Shown here: positions 27,994 through 36,382 of the stretch, in pieces | Layout: each line of letters opens with the position of its first letter | Position numbering within the stretch: the first letter of the stretch is position 1 | Source of the DNA: Streptococcus thermophilus | GTDB lineage: Bacteria; Actinomycetota; Actinomycetes; Mycobacteriales; Mycobacteriaceae | NCBI GenBank assembly: GCA_900618065.1 | Contig: UYIL01000003.1 | Span: forward strand, 868,001 to 932,000 | Reading direction: 5' to 3' | Length of the DNA: 64,000 nt | The notes under the pieces: model-generated | What the model saw: the letters and a program-made list of their open reading frames with translations, nothing else | The model's database searches: none | Told to the model about the DNA's origin: nothing | Translations under genes and position numbers: made by a program

Positions 27994-29286
27994 GTGGCTA
28001 CTGACAACAACAAGGCAGTACTTCACTACCCCGGGGGCGAGTATGAGATGGACCTCATGCCCGCAACCGAGGGCAACGACGGCTTTGTCCTAGGCAACCT
28101 CCTGGGCGAAACAGGGCTGGTGACCTTCGATCCGGGCTACGTTTCCACCGGTTCGACCGAGTCCAAGATCACCTACATCGACGGCGACGCCGGCATTCTG
28201 CGCTACCGCGGCTACGACATCGCTGACCTGGCCAACAACGCCACCTTCAACGAGGTGTCCTACCTGCTGATCAACGGCGAGCTGCCGACGCAGGAGGAGC
28301 TCGACGCGTTCAGCGACGATATCCGCCACCACACGCTGCTGGACGAAGACTTCAAGGCCGCGTTCAACGTCTTCCCGCGCAACGCCCACCCGATGGCTGT
28401 GCTGGCGTCGTCGGTGAACATTCTTTCTGCTTACTACCAGGACCAGCTCGACCCGCTGAACGAGGAGCAGCTGGACAAGGCCACTGTCCGCCTCATGGCC
28501 AAGGTGCCGATGCTCGCTGCGTATGCGTACCGCGCATCCCAGGGTAAGCCGTACATGTACCCGAACAACGCGCTGAACCCGCGCGAGAACTTCCTGCGCA
28601 TGATGTTCGGTTACCCGACCGAGCCGTACGAGGTCGACCCGGTTGTCGTCGACGCGCTGGACAAGCTGCTCATCCTCCACGCCGACCACGAGCAGAACTG
28701 CTCCACCTCCACGGTCCGCATGATCGGTTCTGCGCAGGCGAACTTGTTCGTCTCCGTCGCCGGCGGCATCAACGCCCTGGCTGGCCCGCTGCACGGCGGC
28801 GCTAACCAGGCTGTTCTGGAGATGCTCGAGGACATCGAGAAGAACAACGGCGGCGACGCGACCGACTTCATGAACCGCGTGAAGAATAAGGAGAAGGGCG
28901 TCCGCCTGATGGGCTTCGGCCACCGCGTGTACAAGAACTACGACCCGCGTGCGGCCATCGTCAAGGAGTCCGCGCACGAGGTGCTCAACCACCTCGGCGG
29001 CGACCACCTGCTGGACCTGGCCATGGAACTGGAAGAAATCGCCCTGAAGGACGACTACTTCGTCGAGCGCAAGCTGTACCCGAACGTCGACTTCTACACC
29101 GGCCTGATCTACCGCGCCATGGGCTTCCCGACGGACTTCTTCACCGTCCTGTTCGCCATCGGCCGCCTGCCGGGCTGGATTGCCCACTACCGTGAGCAGT
29201 TGGCGATGAATACGAAGATCAACCGTCCGCGCCAGATCTACACCGGTGAGACCCAGCGCGAGTTTGTGCCGCGCGACCAGCGCTAA
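27994..29286 (+). CDS. gltA: Citrate synthase
   Basis: This TCA-cycle enzyme condenses acetyl-CoA and oxaloacetate and has 430 residues. It is a type II (long) citrate synthase: ITYIDGDAGILRYRGYDIAD, the catalytic His segment in ADHEQNCSTSTVRM, GPLHGGANQAVLEML, MGFGHRVYKNYDPRA, and the active-site Asp region NVDFYTGLIYRAMGFP. The start is GTG at 27994 with GAAAGG 9-14 nt upstream. It is followed closely by an FKBP gene, the order known from other corynebacteria. Confidence 0.95.
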   Translation: MATDNNKAVLHYPGGEYEMDLMPATEGNDGFVLGNLLGETGLVTFDPGYVSTGSTESKITYIDGDAGILRYRGYDIADLANNATFNEVSYLLINGELPTQEELDAFSDDIRHHTLLDEDFKAAFNVFPRNAHPMAVLASSVNILSAYYQDQLDPLNEEQLDKATVRLMAKVPMLAAYAYRASQGKPYMYPNNALNPRENFLRMMFGYPTEPYEVDPVVVDALDKLLILHADHEQNCSTSTVRMIGSAQANLFVSVAGGINALAGPLHGGANQAVLEMLEDIEKNNGGDATDFMNRVKNKEKGVRLMGFGHRVYKNYDPRAAIVKESAHEVLNHLGGDHLLDLAMELEEIALKDDYFVERKLYPNVDFYTGLIYRAMGFPTDFFTVLFAIGRLPGWIAHYREQLAMNTKINRPRQIYTGETQREFVPRDQR

Positions 29287-29300
29287 GGAGCGATTTTTTC

Positions 29301-29660
29301 ATGGAGAAGCCCACCATCGACATCCCCGCTGAGCCGGCACCGGTCGACTTGGTCATTGAGGACCTCGTCTTCGGCGAGGGCGAGGAGGCTCAAGCAGGCG
29401 GTATGGTCAAGGTCCACTACTTGGGCGTTGACTACGAGACGGGAGAGGAGTTCGACTCGTCTTGGGACCGCGGCGAAGCCGCTGAGTTCCCGCTCACCGG
29501 CCTGATCGAGGGATGGCAAGAAGGTATCCCGGGCATGAAGGTTGGCGGCCGCCGCGAACTGACCATTCCGCCGGAGAAGGCATACGGCCCCGCAGGTGGC
29601 GGTCACCCGCTGTCGGGGCGCACCCTCATCTTCATCATCGACTTGCTCGAGGCGAATTAA
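29301..29660 (+). CDS. FKBP-type peptidyl-prolyl isomerase
   Basis: This 119-residue FKBP isomerase catalyses cis-trans isomerisation of proline bonds. Landmarks are VKVHYLGVDYETGEEFDSSW, EFPLTGLIEGWQEGIPGMKV, GGRRELTIPPEKAYG and the closing strand TLIFIIDLLE. There is no signal peptide, so it is cytoplasmic. AAGGAG lies about 11 nt before the ATG, and the gap from gltA is 14 nt, making co-transcription very likely. Confidence 0.92.
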   Translation: MEKPTIDIPAEPAPVDLVIEDLVFGEGEEAQAGGMVKVHYLGVDYETGEEFDSSWDRGEAAEFPLTGLIEGWQEGIPGMKVGGRRELTIPPEKAYGPAGGGHPLSGRTLIFIIDLLEAN

Positions 29661-29701
29661 ACCCTCACGCTCACCCTGTTAAGCGTGCACAATAGGGGGC
29701 T

Positions 29702-30547
29702 ATGGATCATTCCGTAGCCCCCTTCGCCACGCTTAACGACGGTTCTTCGCTCCCCCTCATCGGCCTAGGCACTTATAAACTGACCGGGCCGGACGCGGTC
29801 CCCATCATCCGCCGCGCCATCGAGCTGGGGTACCGCCACTTCGACACAGCATCGATGTACGGCAACGAGGAGATCCTCGGCCAGACGCTCCGTGAGGCCA
29901 TTGCGGCCGGTGATGTCACCCGTGAGGAGCTCTTTGTCACCTCGAAGGTGTGGAATGACGACCAGCACCGCGCCGGCGAGGCCCTCGAGGAATCGCTGAC
30001 GCGCAGCGGCCTCGACTACTTCGACTTATTCATGGTGCACTGGCCGTGGCCGCAGAATGGCACGTTCATCAGTGCGTACGAGCAATTGCTCGCTGCCCGC
30101 GAGGCTGGCTCGATCCGCTCGGTTGGAGTCGCCAACTTCTATGAAGAAGTGCTGGATGAGCTCATCGAGGCTACCGGTGTCGCCCCGGCCGTCAACCAGG
30201 TTGAGATGCACACCGGATTCACCCAGCCTGACCTGCGTGCCTTCCACGACCGCCACGGCATCGTTACTGAGGCGTGGGCACCGTTGGGTAGGGGAGAGGT
30301 GCTGGATGGGGAAGCGGTGCGGGGTGTCGTCGATAAGCATGCGGCGAGCGGTGCGACACCCGCGCAAGTCGCACTCGCCCATCTCATGGCGCACGGTGTG
30401 TCGGTGATTCCAAAAACCTCGGATCCGCAGCGCTTGGAGGAAAACCTCGGGGCGGTGCACCTCGAGCTCGACAGTGACGATGTGCGTTCTTTAGATGGTG
30501 TCGTCGGGGCGCGCCAGTCCAACGATCCCCGCGTTTTCCCAGGCTGA
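29702..30547 (+). CDS. Aldo/keto reductase
   Basis: This 281-residue NADPH-dependent oxidoreductase has the AKR barrel. The catalytic tetrad is visible: Asp in RHFDTASMYGNE, the Tyr in the same segment, Lys in LFVTSKVWNDD and His in FMVHWPWP. The coenzyme-binding end is SVIPKTSDPQRLEENL. It resembles the 2,5-diketo-gluconate reductase branch. The physiological carbonyl substrate cannot be told. It stands alone after the FKBP gene. Confidence 0.88.
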   Translation: MDHSVAPFATLNDGSSLPLIGLGTYKLTGPDAVPIIRRAIELGYRHFDTASMYGNEEILGQTLREAIAAGDVTREELFVTSKVWNDDQHRAGEALEESLTRSGLDYFDLFMVHWPWPQNGTFISAYEQLLAAREAGSIRSVGVANFYEEVLDELIEATGVAPAVNQVEMHTGFTQPDLRAFHDRHGIVTEAWAPLGRGEVLDGEAVRGVVDKHAASGATPAQVALAHLMAHGVSVIPKTSDPQRLEENLGAVHLELDSDDVRSLDGVVGARQSNDPRVFPG

Positions 30548-30677
30548 AAGTAGTTGTAGCGACTATCCGGCGGTGTGGGGGTGGCTCCCGCCGAGTAGTT
30601 TTCGCATGTAAACATGTTTTGCGGGGGTAACCGGGGATGCATGGGCGGTTAGATCGTTCGATTCGCCCACGGTTTTG

Positions 30678-30693
30678 TGTGCTTTAGGTTACA
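30678..30693. promoter_or_regulatory. Candidate GlxR site before DUF485-mctC
   Basis: TGTGCTTTAGGTTACA fits TGTGANNTANNTCACA with two mismatches in the fixed positions. It sits about 45-60 bp before the DUF485 start, in the 191-bp promoter region of the monocarboxylate transporter operon. Binding is inferred. Confidence 0.4.
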
Positions 30694-30738
30694 TTCATTT
30701 CAAGTTGTAAGCACCTCAACTGATGAAAGGACACAGCC

Positions 30739-31080
30739 ATGGCCAATGGTTCGACAACGATGTCGAAGCGTAGGGAGCCTACCCCGCAGGACTTTGTGGA
30801 GATGCAGCAAAGCGAGCAGTTCCAGAAGCTCCGGGGCACCTACCGCAAGTTCACCTTCCCGGTCTCTATCGCGTTTTTCGTCTGGTACCTCTTCTACGTC
30901 GTGTTCGCGACGTTCTGGCCGGACGTCATGGCGCAGCCCTTCCTCGGCCTCAACGTCGGCCTGTGGCTGGGTATCGCACAGTTCGTGACCACGTTCGCCA
31001 TCACCTGGGCATACGTCGTCTACGCGAACAAGAACATTGAGCCGCAGGCAGCGGCGATCCGTGAAGAGATGGAGGGCTAA
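30739..31080 (+). CDS. DUF485 membrane protein, partner of MctC
   Basis: This 113-residue protein has two membrane segments (about residues 42-62 and 78-98) and the DUF485 pattern FQKLRGTYRKFTFPVSIAFF. DUF485 proteins are encoded directly before acetate/monocarboxylate symporters and are thought to be small accessory subunits. The gene ends 3 nt before mctC. GAAAGGA lies about 9 nt upstream of the ATG. Confidence 0.87.
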   Translation: MANGSTTMSKRREPTPQDFVEMQQSEQFQKLRGTYRKFTFPVSIAFFVWYLFYVVFATFWPDVMAQPFLGLNVGLWLGIAQFVTTFAITWAYVVYANKNIEPQAAAIREEMEG

Positions 31081-31083
31081 CCC

Positions 31084-32742
31084 ATGAACCCTGACGTTTT
31101 CCACCTCGCCCAGGACGCTGCTCCGGAGGGCGCGGGTAACCCGATCCTCAACATTGCCGTTTTCGGTCTGTTCATCGTGATCACCATGGCGATCGTGACG
31201 AGGGCTGGCAAGACCACCTCCGAAGCTTCCGACTTCTACACCGGCGGCGCCCAATTCTCCGGCACCCAGAACGGTCTGGCTATCGCCGGCGACTACCTGT
31301 CCGCCGCGTCCTTCCTGGGCATTGTCGGCGCGATCGCCCTGAGTGGTTACGACGGTTTCTTGTACTCCATCGGCTTCTTCGTCGCATGGCTAGTCGCCCT
31401 GCTGCTCGTCGCCGAGCCGCTGCGCAACGTCGGCCGCTTCACCATGGCCGACGTGCTGTCCTTCCGCCTGCGCCAGAAACCGGTGCGCGTGGCAGCGGCC
31501 TTCGGCACCCTGTTCGTGTCGCTGTTCTACCTGATCGCCCAGATGGCCGGTGCTGGCTCGCTCGTGTCTGTGCTGCTCAACCTGCACAGCTTTAGCGCGC
31601 AGGCGATCTGTGTCGCCATCGTCGGCGTCATCATGATCGCCTACGTCCTCATCGGCGGAATGAAGGGAACCACGTATGTCCAGATGATCAAGGCTGTGCT
31701 CCTCGTCGGTGCCGTGGTTATCATGACGATCCTCTGCTTCGTTGCCGTCAAGGGTGGCATGAACGCGCTGTTCGACCGCGCCATTGACATGCACGCCAGC
31801 TCCGAATACATCAAGGAGCAGGGCTACGAAGCATCAGAGATTCTCGCTCCCGGCCTGAAGTACGGCGGATCCTTGACCAGCCAGCTCGACTTCATTTCCC
31901 TGGGGCTCTCCTTGGTCCTGGGGACAGCTGGTCTGCCGCACGTGCTCATGCGCTTCTACACCGTCCCGACAGCCACCGAAGCGCGTAAGTCCGTGACCTG
32001 GGCTATCGTCCTCATCGGTTCGTTCTACCTGATGACCCTGGTGCTCGGCTACGCCGCGGGCGCCCTCGTCGGTCCGGACAACATCAACGCCGCGCCCGGC
32101 AAGGCGAACTCCGCCGCACCGCTGTTGGCCTTTGAGCTTGGCGGCTCCATCTTCATGGCCATCGTCTCCGCCGTCGCGTTCGCGACAGTTCTCGCGGTTG
32201 TCGCCGGTCTGGCCATCACGGCTTCCGCGTCCGTTGCGCACGACATTTACGACGCTGTGCTTCGCGACGGCCAAGCCCCCGAAGAAGAGCAGGTCCGCGT
32301 CTCCCGTATCACTGTGGTAGTCATCGGTATCGTGGCGATCGTCCTGGGCATCCTGGCCATGAAGCAGAACGTGGCCTTCCTGGTCTCTCTGGCATTCGCG
32401 ATTGCCGCATCCGCGAACCTGCCTACGATCCTGTACTCCCTGTACTGGAAGCGCTTCAACACCACCGGTGCTGTCGCCTCCATGTACACCGGTCTGGTTC
32501 TAGCGCTGGTGCTCATCTTCTTCTCCCCGGCTGTGTCCGGTTCCGAGACCGCGATGTTCGCCAACGCAGACTGGGCATGGTTCCCGCTGACCAGCCCGGG
32601 CATTGTTTCCATCCCGGCGGCCTTCCTGGCCGGCATCATCGGCACCTTCGTGGGCAAGCCGGACAACCTGGATGAACTCCAGGCTGAGATGGAAGTCCGC
32701 TCGCTGACCGGTGTCGGTGTGGAGGCTCCGGTCGACCACTAG
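31084..32742 (+). CDS. mctC: Monocarboxylate/cation symporter MctC
   Basis: This 552-residue sodium:solute symporter family protein has about 13 membrane segments. The SSS signature region includes DFYTGGAQFSGTQNGLAIAG, AASFLGIVGAIALSGYDG and GTAGLPHVLMRFYTVPT. Its place after DUF485 and in the gltA region matches C. glutamicum mctC, a pyruvate/acetate/propionate importer. The C-terminus is a cytoplasmic acidic tail. It is translationally linked to the DUF485 gene, and a strong terminator follows. RamA/RamB-type control is likely from the relatives, but I did not find clear sites. Confidence 0.88.
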   Translation: MNPDVFHLAQDAAPEGAGNPILNIAVFGLFIVITMAIVTRAGKTTSEASDFYTGGAQFSGTQNGLAIAGDYLSAASFLGIVGAIALSGYDGFLYSIGFFVAWLVALLLVAEPLRNVGRFTMADVLSFRLRQKPVRVAAAFGTLFVSLFYLIAQMAGAGSLVSVLLNLHSFSAQAICVAIVGVIMIAYVLIGGMKGTTYVQMIKAVLLVGAVVIMTILCFVAVKGGMNALFDRAIDMHASSEYIKEQGYEASEILAPGLKYGGSLTSQLDFISLGLSLVLGTAGLPHVLMRFYTVPTATEARKSVTWAIVLIGSFYLMTLVLGYAAGALVGPDNINAAPGKANSAAPLLAFELGGSIFMAIVSAVAFATVLAVVAGLAITASASVAHDIYDAVLRDGQAPEEEQVRVSRITVVVIGIVAIVLGILAMKQNVAFLVSLAFAIAASANLPTILYSLYWKRFNTTGAVASMYTGLVLALVLIFFSPAVSGSETAMFANADWAWFPLTSPGIVSIPAAFLAGIIGTFVGKPDNLDELQAEMEVRSLTGVGVEAPVDH

Positions 32743-32777
32743 AGCGTTCGCCGGCACGCGTTCACTAGCGAAAAGAA

Positions 32778-32808
32778 GAGAGGCTGCCCCGTCGTGGGGC
32801 AGCCTCTC
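32778..32808 (+). terminator. Intrinsic terminator after mctC
   Basis: A 13-bp stem (GAGAGGCTGCCCC 32778-32790, GGGGCAGCCTCTC 32796-32808) with a 5-nt loop. The following bases lack a long T-run, but the stem is very stable. Confidence 0.78.
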
Positions 32809-32828
32809 CGCGTTGCCGGATCCGGGCC

Positions 32829-32913
32829 AGATTTAGATTGCATCCTTGCCACGTCACGCGAAAACGACCTGGGGTTTTGACGCTGGAAGAAGGTGCCGAT
32901 GTCATCTATATCT
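32829..32913 (+). repeat. 85-bp dispersed palindromic element, copy B
   Basis: The element starts AGATTTAGATTGCAT. The core AAAACGACCTGG is at offset 32, and the right end (TCTATATCT) is decayed. It lies between convergent mctC and the DUF1906 gene. Confidence 0.72.
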
Positions 32914-32943
32914 TGGCGGTCCTGCGGCGTCGCCCGCCGCGGC

Positions 32944-33933
32944 CTACTTGATGAACTGCTTGGCGAAGTTCACCGCGTTCTCAATATCCTGCGGTTTGAC
33001 GTTCTGTGCGAAACGCTGCGCCTCCGAGGACATGCCCTGCGGAGTCGGATCGGAGGAGAAGTCTGGCAGGGACGAGTTTTCCGGGATGTCCGGAATGCCC
33101 TGTGCGGGTGCCGGTTTGGGTGCGGTATCAGGTTTCGCAGGTGCCGGAGATGGTGCGCGGTTGTTGTTCGCTGCGACAGGCTGCCATTGACCCCAGTCGG
33201 CGGCGTAGACGTTGTTGATGTCGCAGAGGTGGCCGTCGATATGCGTCTGCCACTTCGCCTTCTGGTGAATGGTGGTTCGCGGGTGAAGTTTGCCGCCCGA
33301 ACCCCAGTCGTGCTGCCAGTAGTAGGTGCCGATGCCATCTTTGATGCACCACTCAATGGTGTTGTAGTTGCCGTAGACACCGGTGCGCAGGCCCGCCGTG
33401 GCAAGTGCTGCCTGGAACGCACGCAGGTACGGGCGGATCTGGTTCTCGTACTGGGCACGGGAGGGGTTGTCGTCGATGGCGACATAGATGGGCTTGTTGT
33501 TCGGCCCGCCCGCCGCGCGGTGCAGGTTGATGGCCTGCGGAGCGTGCGTGGCTGCAGCACCTGCGCCTCCGAGCCAGTCAGCGGTCTGGGCGCGGCCGAA
33601 CTGGTAGACCGAGGCGGTCCACAAGCCGTTGGCGGCGAAGTCGCGGGTCTCCTTCAATGAGACCGGCTTGCCCAGCATCCAGTCGGCGCCGGGGCGGCGC
33701 TGGGACACGTAGCGCACCGCGCCCAAATGGCCGGCTGCACGCACAGAGCGTCCCGACGGAACACCAGCGGCGTAGTCCACCACCGTTCCTACAGGGCGGC
33801 GGCCCTGGGCGATGGCGGAGGGGGTGAGGGCTAGGCCAGCTGCACCGGCGGCGCCGAGGGCGGTGGCGATAGTGGCCGCGCCGAGAAAACGGCGCCGCGA
33901 ATACGTGTCACGGGAATTAGTCACATTAGTCAC
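32944..33933 (-). CDS. Tat-exported DUF1906 (Rv2525c-like) glycoside hydrolase-type protein
   Basis: This protein of about 329 residues has a twin-arginine signal (SRRRFLGAATIATALG) and the DUF1906 barrel: GTVVDYAAGVPSGRSVRAAG, VRYVSQRRPGADWML, YVAIDDNPSRAQYENQ, GVYGNYNTIEWC. This is the glycosidase-like fold of mycobacterial Rv2525c, a cell-wall associated protein. The tail is Pro-rich, ending in a short helix. The GTG at 33933 is favoured because the Tat signal begins there; a GTG at 33924 is equally possible. The longer frame to 34152 has no signal-like start. Confidence 0.78.
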   Translation of the reverse strand: MTNVTNSRDTYSRRRFLGAATIATALGAAGAAGLALTPSAIAQGRRPVGTVVDYAAGVPSGRSVRAAGHLGAVRYVSQRRPGADWMLGKPVSLKETRDFAANGLWTASVYQFGRAQTADWLGGAGAAATHAPQAINLHRAAGGPNNKPIYVAIDDNPSRAQYENQIRPYLRAFQAALATAGLRTGVYGNYNTIEWCIKDGIGTYYWQHDWGSGGKLHPRTTIHQKAKWQTHIDGHLCDINNVYAADWGQWQPVAANNNRAPSPAPAKPDTAPKPAPAQGIPDIPENSSLPDFSSDPTPQGMSSEAQRFAQNVKPQDIENAVNFAKQFIK

Positions 33934-34167
33934 ATGCGTAACGCTAGCAACAGAAGTGGTGTTTGGGTAGTCGAAACGCACACCGAAGGGCGAGTGAACG
34001 GTAAGCAATCGTTGAATAACGGTTTCGACTACTGGGTTAAGGCTTGGTGAAGAAAAACTCTGGGCGCAATAACTAAGAAAAGGATAAATAGACTCGGGTT
34101 GGTTCGGGCCCGAAGTCTGGACTCGACGGGTTTGTCCCGTTCTCGGCGACATAAGGAGGTAGGGGAC

Positions 34168-35055
34168 ATGAAGTCACGACAGAAGCTCGGCATGATGCTG
34201 GTGGCTGGGGCTGCTCTCTTGATCGCAGCTGCGGTCATCGTGGGCGTGGTTATCCGAGACGGTAAGGAACCGCCTACTGCAAACAACGGTCAAATGGAAA
34301 CGGTGGCGCCGGGCCCCGAACAGGAACTCAACCCCGGCGCTCTTGTGGGAAATGCGCAGCGCAGCTGGCCCGACCCCGCGGGCAGGATGGATGATAGCGC
34401 CCATGTGACTCCGGGGGAGTACTCTCCAGACTTCTTCTACAGCCGTCCGGTGTGGACGCCTGTGAAACATGACGGGGACTTCCCTGAGCGTGGGGCTCTG
34501 GTGGAGGGTCAGTGCGACGGAGAGAACGCTTTGCGCGGCAAAACGCAGCAGCAGTATGTCAACGCGCGCTACATGGTGGTCAATAGCGAGGCTGGTCCGA
34601 TCGAAAGCGTGAGGGGCGTGCCGCGTGGTTACGCTCATTCTCCGCAAGGCGCGGCGGTAGCCGCCATGAACGCCACAACGTTCCGTGCAGGAGCCGGCGA
34701 TGAGATCGCCAAGGAGACATTCGAACAGCTGTGGTCGACGTCGGAGAAAGTCAAAGAAAATCGCAAGGTGACCCGCGCTGACGACGCCGAGCGTTTCCAC
34801 AGTAGACGGTACGGCACGGTGCCCGCCCCTTCTGGCTACAGCATGGTCACCTGTACCGACACGCTTGCGGTCGTCGACGTCGCGGTTCTGGTGATCCCCG
34901 AGGACCTGGGAGGACCCACCTATTCGATTCTCAGAGTTTCTTTGAAATGGACTGGTGACAACTGGCTTCCCGATTTCAGCGGCGCAGCCGACGTGCAGGC
35001 AACCCAACCTAATCGCGCGGACCTTGATGGCTTTGTGGAGGTGACCTACGAGTGA
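34168..35055 (+). CDS. Membrane-anchored protein resembling integrative-element accessory proteins
   Basis: This 295-residue protein has an N-terminal membrane segment (residues 8-30) and an exported domain. A perfect AAGGAGG sits 8 nt before the ATG. The pattern GPIESVRGVPRGYAHSPQGA followed by AAMNATTFRAG resembles a secreted family I associate with actinobacterial integrative and conjugative elements (DUF8175-like). I am not certain of that name. The next gene overlaps its stop by 4 bp, as in such elements. No conjugation genes remain nearby, so this looks like a remnant of a larger operon. Confidence 0.6.
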   Translation: MKSRQKLGMMLVAGAALLIAAAVIVGVVIRDGKEPPTANNGQMETVAPGPEQELNPGALVGNAQRSWPDPAGRMDDSAHVTPGEYSPDFFYSRPVWTPVKHDGDFPERGALVEGQCDGENALRGKTQQQYVNARYMVVNSEAGPIESVRGVPRGYAHSPQGAAVAAMNATTFRAGAGDEIAKETFEQLWSTSEKVKENRKVTRADDAERFHSRRYGTVPAPSGYSMVTCTDTLAVVDVAVLVIPEDLGGPTYSILRVSLKWTGDNWLPDFSGAADVQATQPNRADLDGFVEVTYE

Positions 35056-35576
35056 ATGCAGTAAAAGCCGCATCGAGCCGACTAATGGCCTTCGTGGCGC
35101 TGATAGTGGCACTACTCGCCTTGGCGCCGCCAGTGCCAGCACAGGAGGATAAGAGCCTAACGGAAGTCACCCTAGAGGGTTTTGAGAGGATCATCCGGAA
35201 TGAAAAAGCACGCTTTTCAAACGATTGCCGCAGTGACGGGGCTCTGCATTTCACTGTCAGCTTGCTCATCAGAAGATACCGACACGGAGATGTCATTGCA
35301 GCAGTGAAGGAACTCGGAGCTGAGGTGATCTCTCCGGGGTTCGCGGTTCCTTACGAGTCGAAGGCGGGAGAGGACGACTACAACCCGACCGCGACCCGCG
35401 AATACATCAATAAGGCTCACGAGGCAGGAATCCGCGTCGTGCCCTGGACGGTGAACGACGCAGAAACCATGGAAGAGCAGCTTGATGCGGGTGTCGACGG
35501 CATCATCACCGATTACCCCACGCGGCTGAAGGAGATTCTTGACGAGCGCGAGATCGAGTACGGCCGCATGAAGTAA
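35052..35576 (+). pseudogene. Chimeric frame: truncated secreted protein fused to a glycerophosphodiesterase tail
   Basis: An open frame of 174 codons overlaps the previous stop (GTGA). Its first 33 residues are a signal peptide (SRLMAFVALIVALLALAPP) of an operon partner. Its last 90 residues are the C-terminal end of a GDPD enzyme (AGIRVVPWTVNDAETMEEQ; GVDGIITDYPTRLKE). The middle part has no recognisable domain and is the out-of-frame reading of a lipoprotein signal. The catalytic HR and ExD motifs are absent. I read it as a deletion fusion and not as a functional gene; it may still be translated. Confidence 0.62.
35200..35576 (+). pseudogene. Remnant of a lipoprotein glycerophosphodiesterase gene
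   Basis: In the second frame, an ATG at 35200 opens a textbook lipoprotein signal (MKKHAFQTIAAVTGLCISLS, then ACSSED) that stops at 35307. The GDPD C-terminal end (from about 35290 to 35576) is in another frame. The two fit together as the 5' and 3' ends of one secreted GDPD gene that lost most of its catalytic domain and shifted frame. A complete cytoplasmic GDPD is at 9117-9848. Confidence 0.65.
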
Positions 35577-35626
35577 GGCGAGCAGCGGATCGCCAGTGAA
35601 TATCGGGGAGCAGTCGAATAAACCTT

Positions 35627-35666
35627 AGCCCAGCTACTCCACCACCACCACCACCTCAGCTGGGCT
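35627..35666 (+). terminator. Possible terminator
   Basis: A 9-bp stem (AGCCCAGCT 35627-35635, AGCTGGGCT 35658-35666) has a 22-nt loop that includes a CCACCA run. It is followed by TCCTCTCG. It lies between convergent units. Confidence 0.45.
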
Positions 35667-35725
35667 TCCTCTCGCCATTTTTGAGTTGTCCTCACACTGC
35701 TGCTGCCCGAAATGGGATGGTTCCG

Positions 35726-36322
35726 TCAAGACAAAAGTTTCTTGATGCCCTCGGAGAGGATCTCTCGTGGGCTAATGTGGTGCGCCGCGTGGAGGCGCGC
35801 ATAGGTTGGGGCTTGTCTGGGGTCGATGGGGACACGCTTTTCGTCGGGCGCCATGGGAGCGGTCAGGGCGGCGCCGATCACTAGGTTCGATAACCGGTAG
35901 GCAGTTCCCAACGGATCCGGGACGCCTTCTTGCTCGAGCAGGATGCACATGCGCTCCGAAAGGGCCAGGTAAGTAGGGCCTCTGGGTGCGCGCATGCCGA
36001 TGACTTGACCGGCCCACCGGTGGGTCGTGAGGTGCGTGAAGAAAGCCTGCATCAGGGTGGGCAGGTCGGCGTTGTTGATCGACTCGGACATCACGGGATC
36101 GTCTGCAAGCACTATATCGAGAGCAAGGTCGAACAGGTCGTCAACCGACTCCACACGGGAGTACAGGCTGGCTGGAGCGACACCCACCTGTTGTGCCACA
36201 GCCCTCATGGTGAGCGCTCTCAACCCGCCTTCATTCAGCAACCTCGCTGATGCTTTTGCAACTTCCGCAATATCCACGGCGCGATGGCGTTGCACAGGTT
36301 TTTGATGTTCCCAATAACTCAC
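35726..36322 (-). CDS. TetR-family transcriptional regulator
   Basis: This 198-residue regulator has its DNA-binding domain at about residues 15-60: EVAKASARLLNEGGLRALTM, then AVAQQVGVAPASLYSRVESV. The C-terminal ligand domain (TetR_C-type) is HLTTHRWAGQVIGMRAPRGP onward. It is divergent from the double acetyltransferase gene; the 60-bp gap contains a candidate operator. It probably represses itself and the neighbour. The ligand is unknown. Confidence 0.85.
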   Translation of the reverse strand: MSYWEHQKPVQRHRAVDIAEVAKASARLLNEGGLRALTMRAVAQQVGVAPASLYSRVESVDDLFDLALDIVLADDPVMSESINNADLPTLMQAFFTHLTTHRWAGQVIGMRAPRGPTYLALSERMCILLEQEGVPDPLGTAYRLSNLVIGAALTAPMAPDEKRVPIDPRQAPTYARLHAAHHISPREILSEGIKKLLS

Positions 36323-36360
36323 CCCACCAGCCTAACCAAACATGCTTGAGCCACCTATCC

Positions 36361-36375
36361 AAACTATGTTAGTTT
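36361..36375. promoter_or_regulatory. Palindromic operator over the acetyltransferase promoter
   Basis: AAACTA-TGT-TAGTTT is a perfect 6-bp inverted repeat (36361-36366 and 36370-36375) overlapping TATGTT (36365-36370). TATGTT is 12 nt before the ATG at 36383 and looks like the -10 of a leaderless or short-leader transcript. It is the likely site of the adjacent TetR protein. Confidence 0.5.
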
Positions 36376-36382
36376 TGGGCAC

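Noticed and set aside
35637..35655. CCACCA run
   Set aside because: A simple microsatellite within a terminator-like loop; no further structure.
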